From: Lantana camara
Taxonomy: Eukaryota; Streptophyta; Magnoliopsida; Lamiales; Verbenaceae
Reading direction: 5' to 3'
Length of the DNA: 64,000 nucleotides
Assembly (NCBI GenBank): GCA_037501455.1
Contig: CM074865.1
Span: forward strand, 20,902,501-20,966,500
Shown: piece after piece, positions 21,316 through 33,188 of the stretch
How the letters are laid out: each line of letters begins with the position of its first letter
How positions within the stretch are numbered: position 1 is the stretch's first letter
Notes under the pieces: generated by a model
Databases searched by the model: none
Seen by the model: only the letters and a program-made list of their open reading frames with translations
What the model was told of the DNA's origin: nothing
Position numbers and translations under genes: made by a program

Positions 21316-21534
21316 ATGAGCACTAAAAATATTAAACATATGGGAAACAATTTAGAAACAGCCCTACATAAAGAAAGTATTTATAAGAAAAATTATGAAC
21401 GAACATTAAATAAAATTGTAATAAATAAAGATACAATTATACAAGGTATAAAAGAACAAGAAAAAATAATAAATAATATAAATAACAAGTTTGTTGGAAA
21501 AATACAAGAAAGGGAAATTAAAGGACCAAATTGA
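21316..21534 (+). CDS. Viral small ORF B, right end
   Basis: This 72-residue helical, Lys/Asn-rich protein ends KIQEREIKGPN. It is probably homologous to the ORF at 12993-13193, which ends KIYQREMNG. It follows ORF A by 16 bases. The function is unknown. This is the last viral-like coding sequence. Confidence 0.55.
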   Translation: MSTKNIKHMGNNLETALHKESIYKKNYERTLNKIVINKDTIIQGIKEQEKIINNINNKFVGKIQEREIKGPN

Positions 21535-24240
21535 AAATATTTAGAAACTTTGGGTAATATTTATAAAATATACAAAAAATGGAAAAATATGATAAAGACG
21601 TTTGTGGAAAAAACGTTTTACACTAAAAATAAAATATAAATCATTTATATACCAAACTTAAACTAGAAAAGTCAAAAAACCCCATAAATGCAATTTCACC
21701 GGTTGACGGCCTCATTTTGATTTGCTAAGCAGCAAGTTGACCCAACAGCAGCCACACTTGATATCTTAGAGGGGCCCCTTTCTTTTTAAATGTTGGTAAA
21801 AATATTTTTTCTTTTCGGCCCATTTTCTCTGTCCAATATGATTCTTTCGTTTTCGTTAGGTTGAGATATTCTTCTATTTTGGCCAAATATATCATCCCTC
21901 TTCAAGAGAAAGCATTGAGATTGACAAAAAAGGGAAGCATTGAGGAAAATAAATTAAGATTCCTCCAAATCAGAATAGATGAAGTAAGAGAATAATAATC
22001 AGCTTCCTCTTTAACCAATAATTAAGATCACCATCGCTTCGGATAAAGTTTCTCCTCAATCCTGATTTCCTGAGCGATTATGCATTAGAACTTTCCAAAT
22101 TAATCCAACATCCTTGCCAATATAGAGACGAATTGAGCCTTTTATACTTCTGCAATTCTTGGCAGAAATATAGGCATGGCTCATCGGAATGACAGACTTC
22201 CCGGAATCTCAGACGGCAGCTTCTCGGAATCGCAGGCTATTGCTTCTCGGAATCACAAATGACGGTGGAAACCTTGGCTCTACTCGATCAGCTGTAGAGA
22301 CTTGAACACTCGCCGGAGCTCCGATCGAACAGAACAATGTGATAGGGACCGTTGACATTTTTCTGGAACTGAGCAACATCAGGAATCGAATCAACACGAC
22401 ATTTTTCTGGAACACGGCGCCATCATCTTTTCTTGAAGGAACTGACTGCTGCGGTGCTGATCCATGTTTGCATTTTTTTTCTTTCCTTTTTCCTTTATGC
22501 AGATTTTGGCAATGGGCATTGCAAATGCGGCCTTCCATTCCCACTAAATAGGAAAATTTGCATTTGGAACATTCTCGAGATCAATCTGTTTCTTATCATT
22601 GGGGAAACAAAAGCTTCACTCCACCATCGGAACCATATTGGGAAAAAGAGCACTTCGCCGCTGCCGTCACAACTCCAACATCGAACTATATTGAAAAAAG
22701 GAACAATTCGTCGTCGCGCCTTCACCTCACTCTATTGTTAGCGAGAGTCTGAGATTATCTGAATATTTCTCCAATGTTCTTCAATATCCGTTGGACTTGA
22801 GAATTCTTTAATTTTGGGAAGCAAAAGTCATCCTCTTTCACGAAAAAACGTTAGCAGATTGCATGCTTTGAATTTTTTATTATTATTATTTTTTAATGCA
22901 GATTTCCCTCAACATTGGCGATAGGCATTCCAGATAAGGCTAAGGCCATCAATTCTCACCAAAGTATTTCCACCAAATAGGAAAATATACATTTTGGAAC
23001 TTTCTCGAAGATCAATCCGCTTCTTGTCATTACAATTCCAATTGAGGGTCCAATTTCACTATGACTCCAATTGCACTATTGTCAGATTCAGCCAATGAAT
23101 CTGTTGTATATTTTTTTCATTTTTGTAGGCGGCATTATATGTAGATATTTTGTCCAGAATTTAGCCTTCAAACGAATTTTGACATCTTTAACATTTGGAA
23201 TTCAAGTGAGAAAAGCGGGAAAAGATTTTAAATTCAATGCATTAAGCCATCTGGAAAGACAGAAAATGAAGGAATCTGACTTCTCCACCGAAGGTCACGC
23301 TCCATTCACAAACTTTCTCAGAAAATCCTGAGTTGCATAGCAATTACTCTCGTTCTATCATCATACTGGCGGTTTTATGGCCCAACCATCACATATACTT
23401 GGAACTCACTTTTGCCTCTATTGTGCCACCATAAGCTCAAGTGGAAACTTTTTCTCCACATCTTCCTTCTTTGACATCAAAAAACGTTGATAGAATTTTG
23501 CTCCGACTTGTGTGAGTGATATTTTAATGTCTTTTAGGTAAAACTTTCAACTTGGATATTGAAGACTACTTGGAATCGTATTCGTACGTTGTTATCCAAG
23601 GGCGTAAGGACACTCTCAAAATCCCAATCACCACTCTATCGATTAATCAACTGGCCATAAACATCCACCATCCCAGGATATGTTCATTTGACAAATCCAT
23701 GTGTTTTTTAGAATGAACTATTGAGGAAACTATAAGAACCACCCATCCATGCTCCGGCACCATTTCTGACTCCAGAGTCCTTTTTGCTAGAATCTTCATT
23801 CCACGGAAAAAGATTGTTAGTTTTCCAATATATGTTGATGTTGTTGGAAACTCTAACAAAAGGCTTTGATGTTGAAAGAGATGGAGAATTTAGATAAAAT
23901 GTATCAACTTTATCTTTTTTTTCTCATTTACTTCTTTTGGTCACTTTGATATATAAGGACACCTTCTATGAAATAAAGTTATTCTTTCTTGCATCTCTTC
24001 GTGTAACTTTCTTTTTTGTCCATTTGTTTGAAACTCTTCTTCTTGACTCTAAATGACTTTATAGTATGACCCTAGTGCTGGAATTTCATGAACTTGTTGA
24101 AACTTCCGACCAATTTAAGATGTTTTGGGAACAAAATCAAATTTGTTTAAAGATATGACTGAATTTGAAAATTTATTATCCAAGTTGCCTACGTACACCT
24201 AAAAAGAGGATCAAGTCATGACATAGTTCAAAGTTTTTTT
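21535..24240. other. Non-coding interior of the gypsy element
   Basis: I see no gene here. The first 100 bp may still be viral. Between 22150 and 22270 the CGGAAT motif recurs about five times. A diverged direct repeat follows (next entry). On the plus strand TTTGATATATAAGGACACC near 23948 looks like a TATA region, followed by AATAAA at 23972, so a small unrecognised LTR may lie around 23870-24010. A T18 run sits at 24234-24251, just left of the gag relic. Small frames here (22209-22752, 23071-23331, 23647-23859) match nothing I know. Confidence 0.5.
22492..23040. repeat. Diverged direct repeat of about 115-145 bp, spaced about 400 bp
   Basis: The block at about 22492-22605 (ATGCAGATTTTGGCAATGGG, AAATAGGAAAATTTGCATTT, TCTCGAGATCAATC) recurs at about 22897-23035 with ATGCAGATTT, AAATAGGAAAATATACATTT and TCTCGAAGATCAATCCG. 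The second copy carries extra bases. This points to an old internal duplication. Confidence 0.6.
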
Positions 24241-24254
24241 TTTTTTTTTTTTGG

Positions 24255-26357
24255 TCACAGTTTATACTCATACAAACAAGGAGTAACATGCAGTTTAGGC
24301 TCGTTCATTAAGGAGCAAACTTCTTCATTTGGGCTAACCTTTTTGGGAATTTGACTTTCGGATGGTGATACGCAACTTGGCTTTATCCATTGATTCGTTT
24401 GTGTTGTTTGGGAACACGTTGCCTGCTTTTCCAAGAAACGTAGGTGGAAAGAAATCTCCACGAGTTGCATGTTTTGGCTTGCAGGTTCCTTCTGATTTCT
24501 TCTGACTTGGTCGAGAATTCTTTGAACTTCTCGGTGAATTTCGTCCACGGATGTCGGTTCATTTTGGCTTTTCCGTTGATATTGGTGGATGAACTTGACC
24601 AACAAGTTATTTTGGACTTTTTTGGCGAGTCACAAGATTCCATCTATCACCATCAACCGTTTTGTTGGAATGAGTTGCTTCTTGCTTAGTTCTTTGGTCA
24701 ACAAGTAAGGTTTTCACGAAAGTTGGGTCTAGACTCCCAAATTAAAGCGTTGTCGATGCCCCCGAGAGTTCAAATGGAGGAAAGATCACCTTCTTGCTCT
24801 GAGGATTCCATAGAATGTTCTTGGTTGCGATAAGGCTAACATGATTCACCTCTGTAACATCTTCCTCTTCATCATCGTCTTCATCGTCAAGAATGATTTT
24901 TCCTTCGTTGGCCAACGACACTATCTTTTCTTTAACCACGAAGCACTTTTCTATAGGATGACTGATAATTCGATGACATTTTCAGTATTCGGGATGCGTC
25001 ACCTTACCACTTTCTTTAGGGCATTTTGATGGCAATTCGATCAACCTTCTTTCAACGAGTTCATCGAAAATATAAGAGACATCAGAGTCAGCAATAGGAT
25101 ATTCTTTTTCTTGTCTTTCTCTCAGTGTAGGTTGATGATTGTCACTTGACTTTTGTTGATTTCCGTTCATCTTAATGGTTGGAGGCATTTTCGTGGAAAC
25201 TAAAATAGTCATGGACTCTTCGGTAGAGGCTTTAGCAAACTTCTCATTTTTCCAATGGTCTTCTATTACCCTTTCTTGTTGTCCTAGTGGGAATTCAGAT
25301 TTATGATTCGCAATGCTTAGTTCCATATCATGAGCACGAGTGGCAAGTTCCTCAAAAGTTCGAGGTCTGATCCCTTGGAGAATATATTAAAGTTCCCAAT
25401 GCATCCTTGTGTGAACATCTCTATCACCGACATTTCCGATAATTTATCCTTGCAACTTAAACTTAGTGTTCATCAACGGTTGTTGTAATCAATGACCGAT
25501 TCATCTTTTTGTTGCCTTGAGTGCATTAGCTCGACCATACTCATAGTGCGACGAGTGGTGTAGAAGCGATTCAGAAATTCACTTTCCATTTGGTTCCAAC
25601 CATCAATGGATTATGGCTCCAGGTCGACGTACCAATCAAAAGCATTTCCTCGGAGTGATCTCATGAATTGTTTGACGAGAAGATCACCATAGGTCCCCAT
25701 ATTATTGCATGTTTCAATGAAATGTGCAATGTACTATTTTGGGTTGCCTTTTTCGTCGAACTGCTGGAATCTAGATGGTTGGTATCTAAGTGGCATTTTT
25801 AGTGAGTCGATACGCTTGGTATATGCCTTCGAGTATGAATGTGAGTTTTGGACAAGTCTGCTAATTTGAGCTCTGACAGTGTTTGCGATCATATCCTGTA
25901 ATTGTTGAATGGATAGTGATGCAATAGAGGTTCCATGAGGCGTTGAATTTCTGACAAAGTTCTGCTTGTGTGGAACTTCGTCAACTTGTGTTTCCTTGGC
26001 AGTATGTTTTGGAAAAGAAGCAAGGTCATGGGCAGATTCTTCAAGATCGGGGCGCTCATCCCTACTCATTAGCTGTGCAATTTAAAGATTTTTTTCTCCT
26101 ATGACTTTTTATAGATGTGCAATTACTTGAGCCATCTGAGCGAGTTGTTCATCCACGTTCGTTGTGTCGGTAGTCATCGCAGGCATATTGGTCAAGGGAG
26201 TGGAATTTACTCCTTTTGGAGTGGCCGGATTGGGATCATCAGACCCATAAGAGGTTGTGTTACTGAGCTTGCCCCCGGTAGAGGATTGAGCAAAGTTGGC
26301 AACGATGTCAGCCACGTTCATTTTGTTTAATGCGAGTTGATCCTTCTTAGGCGCCAT
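24255..26357 (-). pseudogene. Decayed gag of the Ty3/gypsy element
   Basis: Read from ATG 26357, the frames follow one another as a broken gag. 26357-26109 gives MAPKKDQLALNKMN and a Thr/Asn-rich start. 26069-25734 gives a gag N-domain ending FQQFDEKGNPK. The core 25730-25330 is recognisable only across stops. 25326-24982 and 24939-24742 give ELVERRLIELP and VVKEKIVSLANEGKIILDD around a zinc-knuckle-like CHRIISHPIEKC that is broken by a stop near 24971. 24605-24255 is a Gln/Glu-rich tail. At least four frame breaks are needed to read through. The order and motifs are those of plant gypsy gag. No protease or RT follows. Confidence 0.7.
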
Positions 26358-26371
26358 GGAAGTGTTCCGCG

Positions 26372-26834
26372 GAGTGGATTTATCCGAGGGGTTAATGCTT
26401 GTTCCCGGATTGAGTATGGTTTGGTTGAATCGAAGGTATAATGATAAGGCTCGAACTTGAGAGTTTGAATGCTTTAATTCCTCGATTCCTTAAGTGTTTT
26501 AATGGTTGTATGCTTTAATTCCTTTCGTTGGTCTTGGAGACTTATCCTTATGCTTTGTCCTTGATTTGATTTTTCCGAACCCTGATTTGTGAGTCCGGAT
26601 GCCTTATTTATAGGCGATTTTGGGCCGCTCGTTTCATGGGCCTTGACTTTGTGGGCTTGGGTTTGAGACTCATTCATTTAATCCAAAAGAATAATAAATT
26701 TATAATTATTATTTTGAATCAAACTATAATAAAACCCAAATTTTGTATGGACTTGTCATTGAGAATAATTAACTAATAGCTGATTATATTTAGGCTATTA
26801 ATTAATAATAATCTCCAATTTTTCGGTTCCAACA
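26372..26834 (-). repeat. 5' LTR of the gypsy element, inner end missing
   Basis: It matches 12024-12478. The inner end equivalent to 11901-12023 is absent, and only 14 bp separate the LTR from the gag ATG, so primer site and leader are deleted. The inverted TATA region is at about 26603-26619. Confidence 0.75.
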
Positions 26835-27005
26835 AACTAATAAATATGGAAAAATATTTCACGAAGAAGGCACTCGTGTACACATGTGGTCCCCCTCAAC
26901 GTACGAGTGATAGGTCGCCATCTGACCCTCAGGGTTCCACACGACGTATGATTAATGGGAATATTTAAATGGACCCCTCCAACGTGATTCAGTATGGTAC
27001 TCAAC

Positions 27006-27165
27006 TATGATGCACGGACACGGATACGGCGACACGGACACGACACGACACCGATACGGCGACACGAATTTTTTCTTGAATTTTCCACGTGAGGAGTGTC
27101 GGACACGGTGTCCGACACGACACGACACGACAAAATGATATTTTTAGAAGTGTCCGTGCATCAGA
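27006..27165. mobile_element. MULE-type MITE, 160 bp
   Basis: TIRs TATGATGCACGGACAC and GTGTCCGTGCATCAGA pair with one mismatch. The 10-bp direct repeat GGTACTCAAC flanks the element (26996-27005 and 27166-27175), in the 8-11-bp range of Mutator-like elements. The interior is tandem GACACG-like hexamers on one side and CGACACGACACG on the other. Confidence 0.8.
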
Positions 27166-27175
27166 GGTACTCAAC

Positions 27176-30100
27176 AACCTCGTACCTAATGTCAGAAATT
27201 GCACTAGATTGTCAAGAGAGGTGACAGTGTGGTTACACGACATAACTATTTTTGTCATTTAGTGCATGAAAGTGACCTTAGTGCGTTAAGAAAGGAAAAT
27301 TCTTGTATGAATTCGGTGTGGATCCAACTTGCTACACCCTCCTATTCTTTTTATTCAAAGAAAATACCCACTAACTTTGCTAAATATTTTAGTCAATTAA
27401 ATATTATTACTTTGTTAGAATTAAACTATAAAAAAACACAAAGGGAATTGCAAGTGCTGGATCTTTCGATAAACCATAAATTCTTTAATGAGAAATCCAT
27501 AACAATCCACGCCTAAGAAAAACAGAAAACGTGGAAAATGACTAAATATAAGTTGAAAAGAAATTTTGGCTTCAATTCACTCAACTCAATTTATGAATAA
27601 AAAAGCAGCAATGCTATCCAAATAGTAGTTGTACAAAAAAAAAAAAAAAAAATCCAAAAAAAAATCCAAAAAAAAAAAAAATTTGATCACAAAAATATTT
27701 GTTTCAATTATAAACAAGCAAACAACAATGTTCGCAAATATTGTGACTAAAATTTCAAATCATTCTTAATTGTGGCCTTGAAGCAATTGAATATAAGATC
27801 TAGAACTATGTTGCATCATTTGTGTGCCAAAAATGGAAGAGATGTAAAATTCGAAGTTCCAATGTCGTATGAAAGTATTAGTTTACAAAAGTGAACTTTT
27901 TTTCTTTTGCTTTATCTATCAAAAACAAAAAAAATATATATTTTTTTTATAGCAATCAAAAACAAAAAAACATTGTTATTCATAAAATATAATAATTATC
28001 AACTGTAACGTATAAAGATAATATAGAGAATTTACTTATCTAAATTGACACTGTTGGGGACATACTCACTAGGTCCAAGACGAGCAGCCTAAGGTTTAGC
28101 TCGGATGGAGAAAAGGCGCGAGTAGGATAAATAGAGAGAGGAGTGGATCAGTTCGCATCATTTGACGAACTAATATGGTGTCCATGATTGGAATGAAAGT
28201 TGAATGTGCAAGAGATTCTTGTAAAAGTATCGTGCAAGAGAATCTTGAGAGTTATCGATTTGCTGTCTCTTCGTACTCGCAACCAAACAACAAACATATT
28301 TACAAAGCCCTTACCTACAAACACATTCAAAACGCACTTATCCAAACTAGGTTTGATCAATATCCATGCACCAGCTTGAGGGGATATTGTCGCCAAACAA
28401 ACTTCCCAATTAGCTAGTTATGTTAGCTGATAAGTTAGCTTAATTAATCAGGTTGAGGTTAAGTAGATAACCTCCCAGTGCATGTGTACTGTGTACACAC
28501 AAAATTCGTACTTATATATATATATATAGCTCTATTGACATTCCATAACTAATTTTTTTTAGAAATGTAAATCACGTTTTGTTCTCTTTCCTTCATCCTT
28601 CAGGAGTTATCAGTGTGATAAAAAAGAAAAAAAAACATCACTCTAGGGACAGGTGAAATATAGAAGTAAAAGTTGGATGGTAACAAAACAAAATTCAAGG
28701 TAAATATAGAAATCAAGGTAACTAATAACAAATGACTTCAATCTACTTTTATGTTTGTTAGACTATGAACTCTAATGCATATAACGCTTTAAAATTTTAA
28801 TATAGTATACCATATACTTATTTGAACTGTATTTGATACGATATTACCTAACACCATTTAAAGCTTATCTATATATTAAATTAATTTATAATAAATTAGA
28901 TATTTCAATGACGCATCGGCTAATAGCGTGTCTTACACTTTGTAAAAATGCCATAATTCAAAAGTGACGGGACGTAATATTTTCAAATTGAAGCCCATAT
29001 TTGTGAAATTTTAAGAGGCGGTTTTCGAATGGACCGAGTTTGTTTGGGGCCGGTGATTAGGTAGGTTACGCGAGTTAATGTTTATCCTTACTAATTAGCA
29101 TTGTTGTCACGCGACAATTTCATACAAAAGAGACATTCCACAAAGCATTGAATGACTAATTTTCAAACGAATCCTCACACGCGCACACACACACACACAT
29201 ATAATATTAATCTTGCCTATCTTTTGTTAAATAAATATTTAATGTTAGGTAAGGAAACATTAAAAGATGTATTTTGTTGTTTGAAAAACTTGAGACTGTT
29301 GCACTACTAGTATTTAATAAATGTATTAATTATGAAACTATAGTAACTGTTGCTACTTAATTGGTACATTATTTCTATAACTGTTGTAATGATTGGTACT
29401 TCAAAACTGATTGGAGCTACATAAATTTTCTATGAATAATCTTTTGAAACCGTGTGGAAGTTACAGAAAATTAATACCAACTAACCCATGATCTTATTAC
29501 GGTTTGAAACTTGTAAAAGCAGTCAAATCAGATTAAGTGCTAGTAATTAATGGGTTAGTACCTGAACAATATAAACAGCCCCATTTGTAATTAGGAATAT
29601 CATTCTTTACAAAGCAACATTTCTGAGACTTCTTTAAATGAATTGTTATCACTTAAAAGTTAGAAATTAGTAAAATAAGTAAATACCCTTGTGGATTTCA
29701 CATGCATCACATGAGATGAAAGTTGGTAATATGTCAAAAAAAATTAGTTGAAATGGTAAACTATCAAAAATGCAAAAGGTCACATGACAACTAATAAAGA
29801 AGGAATTAGTAAAAGACGTAAATATCCTTATAGATCTCATGTGAGGTGCACGTGATAGAATCTCGGCTAAATATTCCGCCAGAATAGGTGTCGAGATGAT
29901 AAACTGTCATTAGAGTTAAGTTGAGATGGTAAAGTCTGGGAAAAAAATCCAAATGATAAAGTGTTAAAAATAATAAAATTCGAATGGTAATTTTTTCTCC
30001 CCAATATGAGAAATAGAATAAACAAGTTGAATTATGAAAAATATGCATACAAATCGTCAAACTGCCAATTCGTATGCTACATACACTAATTTGTGTTTTT

Positions 30101-30226
30101 AGCAACTAATATTGTTTGCAAAACTATTTTTTTCCGGCTGCATACATCCCTAATTTCTATTATTATATATTCAAGAGTAGTATCAATCAGTAGTGTTGCC
30201 GATTAATTGAAAGATCTTCTTTTGAT
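27176..30226. other. AT-rich intergenic DNA, no gene seen
   Basis: Small frames at 27229, 28148/28175 and 29806 match nothing I recognise. There is an A-rich run at 27637-27681 and a CA microsatellite at 29178-29200. Between about 29650 and 30000 the phrase GATGGTAAA and its variants recur at least four times, which may be a degenerate MITE. The block 28055-28420 has a less AT-rich, exon-like composition and a GGATAAATAG box at 28118 but no clear product. Confidence 0.5.
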
Positions 30227-32216
30227 GATCGTAACACCTTGCCTTTCGAACGGGTCAGATACAACTTCACCGGGTGTGTTTCTAACCTCGCCTTTTATTT
30301 ATTTTATTGAATGATTTAATTGCTCAAATTAGTGCCTAACGTGCCTTATTTGTATTAAATGTCCTTAGTTGTCACTTTTCATAATTTAAGAACTCAATTG
30401 AATAATAAGGTTTAGGCCTAATTGCAACTTAATTAAAAGTTTATGGATGAAAATGATAAGAACGTAAACTCAAGAACTTATCTACAAATCTTTCACATGG
30501 CCACTCATTTACATTCTCAAACCCCTTAATCGTATTCTTTGTATTTTTTTCGAACTCATAGACTGTCTTTTCGCCAAATTTAGAGACCGTCGATCCTAAA
30601 ACCCATATTCTTATTTAACCCAAAACCAGTATAATTTACCCAAAAATTATCTCCAAACTAGATAAATTCAAAATATCTCACCTATCCCCCTCTCAAGTCT
30701 CAATTCCCCTCTCTACCTCATTGTTTTCTCTTTTCTCCCTCTCTTTCTCTCTCACTCTCTCCACTCTTCTTCTCCTCTCTCTTCCCCTCATTCTTACCGA
30801 CCAGGCGACCACCTTTCCACCACCGACCGACTGCCACTTCACCGGCCAATACCCTCACCGAGACACCATTTTCTCATCTCGGCTCATTTTTTTTCTCTCT
30901 TCTCATCTCCCCTCAAGCAAGAAGCAAGTAGAAAGGAAGCAAACACCACCACTCTTCCACCCATTCCACCCAACTTCAGCCTCGACAAGCCACCACTAGA
31001 GTCTCTTCTTTCTCTTTTCCCCACTTTTGTAGTCTTTCCCTCCCTTCTTGCGTACATACTTATATATATATGTGTGTGTGTATTTGTTGTTTAAATTGTG
31101 AAATTATGTGATTTCGTGAATGCATATATATCATTTGTTTTATTTTGGGTGTTTGATGAATTGGATTTGAAGCTTGGGGTGTCTTTAAGTCACCACCCCC
31201 ACGGGATCGCCACCCAGTTGCTATTGTTTGCTGTTGCCAAAGTCAGGGCAGTGGCCGCTGCCCAAATACAAGCAAAAAGGCAATGGCTGCTGCAAAATAT
31301 TTTGTTAGAGGCTGGAAGTTGGGCAGTGGCCGCTGCCCAGTGAAGGCCATTTGAGCAGGGGGTCGTTGGACCCCCTTACATGGATTGTCGAACGTTTTCC
31401 AGTGGTCGTTGGAATTTTACACTAATTTCTGCAGCGGTTGTTGCACCCCTTTATTCAAGCGTTGATTTTTTATTGACTTTTGTGATTTCGTGCGTTTTCT
31501 TCGTCTTTTCGTTTCCGAATCCTTTTCTCGACTTCTGTAAGTGAATATGTGATTATTATGCATGCTTAACTTGTTGGAAAAACGAATTCGAAACGCAACG
31601 AAAATAGAAATTTTTTCCTCAATAAGGATCGTTTGTTTGCAATTTTTATTCAAAAATGACATAGACAGTTTCTCAACAACTTACTTTACTAGAAACTTTA
31701 TTTAAATGTTTTGAGCCGTGCTTGAATGTTCTTCATGTGGTAATGAATTTTCTCGTTTCTCGATCGGTTCTTTCCTTTGAAACTCCAAAGTAAAAGCCCA
31801 CTAGAATGTATCCACACCAAACTTAGATTTAATCAAATTAGTGAGTATGCTAGTATTATAATCTATGTATTAAAAGAAATAAGAAACGAGAAATTGAGAG
31901 CAAAAATTTTCTTCCTTCAAAACCCAAATTGATGAGTGAGAAAATTCACGTATAAGCCCCAAAGAAAAAGTTTCGCCTATTTTATAAGGTAGAGTTTTGA
32001 TTTTCTTTATCTTTTTTTTCTCTGGAATAGAGAAGATGCTTCAAGGACGTCGGTCTCAGAGAAAGAGAAAAACACTTTTCCATTTTATTTAAGAAAAATA
32101 ACGATCCGTCTCTTCTATTAGGAGAGAGATCTTATATTTTCTGAAATTCCGTTTAATGTCATGAGATAATTAAAATAAATAATTAATAATTCCATTATTA
32201 ATTAGTATCTCTTACC

Positions 32217-32485
32217 TAACAAGTTTAGGATATTATCTCTTGTTTATTTATTTCATAAATAAATAAAGTAAGCCATTATCTTTTATTTATTTCATAAATA
32301 AATAAGTTATGATATTATCTTTTTGTTTATTTCATAAATAAATAAATTAGGATAATATCCTTATGATATTATCATTTACTTGTTTATTTCATAAAGATAT
32401 AAGTTATGATATTATCCTTTTATTTATTTTATAAATAAATAAAGTAGGATAATCATTCTTTATTTATTACATAAATAAATAAACT
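32217..32485. repeat. Palindromic AT minisatellite inside solo LTR A
   Basis: About six imperfect units contain TTATTTATTTCATAAATAAA followed by a GATATTATC-like spacer, with 40-50 bp per unit. Each unit is self-complementary (TTTATTTAT against ATAAATAAA) and would extrude a hairpin. Confidence 0.85.
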
Positions 32486-33188
32486 AATATTCCAATTAAT
32501 AATTAATTAATCATTGGGCTTCTTTATTCTGGATTGGTCTTTAGAATTAATTCTGGTATTAATTTTAATGGGATAATTAATTTTGTTTGGGCTTTATAAT
32601 TAATTATATTTGGGCTTTATAATTAATTCTTCAATTAATTAACATCTGGTCCAATTTCTCTATTGGACCATGTGTCCAAAACTTGCTCACATGCCACACG
32701 TGTACTTTACATATGTGGTCTCGTTTCGATCAATTATTTGATCTTTCCAACAATACCCTTTGAACCTGACATTTGTGTGTGACCAGCTAGGTTAATTATT
32801 TAGTTAGCAGTAACCCTAATTAATTAATACAATTATCAATTAATTATTTCATAGATCACACGACCGTAATCTAGCAACAGGTGTGTGACCCCACCCGAAT
32901 AATGAATTAAATTGAGAGAACTTTTCTACCGATGACATCTGTGATATACGATTCTCCTGCCATTCTATCTCTCAATTAAGATCTAGAGCATGAGAATAAG
33001 AAAACCCCACTAATTTTAATCTAAAAGTTAAGTTTATTTTATATCCATTTGATCTCAATCCAAGAAAATCTTTTTTTGATGTTTTGATCCACTACCTTGG
33101 CCAAGGGTTTTAGGATGAAATACTAACGACTTATGCAATAAGACATCATCTTACTTAAAGCAAGTGTAGGTCCTTTGTTGATTCTCAC

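Larger units (their letters stand above)
12777..21534 (+). other. Endogenous caulimovirid-like viral genome
   Basis: The segment has the complete gene set of a plant pararetrovirus on one strand: small coiled-coil ORFs, coat protein, movement protein, protease-RT-RNase H, transactivator-like protein and a pregenomic RNA promoter with poly(A) signals. There is no integrase and there are no LTRs. The length of about 8.8 kb fits one genome with some terminal excess. Coat protein before movement protein resembles cavemo- and solendoviruses; a genus cannot be set without a tree. The ends are placed at the outermost viral-like ORFs and are approximate. Confidence 0.85.
11901..26834 (-). mobile_element. 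Ty3/gypsy-type element, minus strand, hosting a viral insertion
   Basis: Read on the minus strand, the element starts TGTTGGAACC at 26834 and ends GTAAACA at 11901. The exact 5-bp target duplication AACTA flanks it (11896-11900 and 26835-26839). It has related LTRs at both ends, a decayed gag next to the right LTR, and a polypurine tract next to the left LTR. No protease, RT or integrase of its own is visible. The interior holds the caulimovirid-like insertion and about 2.6 kb of non-coding DNA, so pol was lost or never present. Confidence 0.75.

Noticed and set aside
12777..21534. Reading the viral segment as a second gypsy retrotransposon
   Set aside because: There are no LTRs and no integrase, while movement protein, coat protein with basic domain and CCHC knuckle, and a 35S-like promoter are present.
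22209..22752. Overlapping frames of about 60-110 codons on both strands
   Set aside because: They are mutually overlapping, have no family match and no codon-like pattern; the region is a diverged repeat.
30721..30999. Plus-strand 92-codon frame with Ser/Leu-rich start like a signal peptide
   Set aside because: It lies in the CT-rich tract of the long-LTR region and has no plausible continuation.
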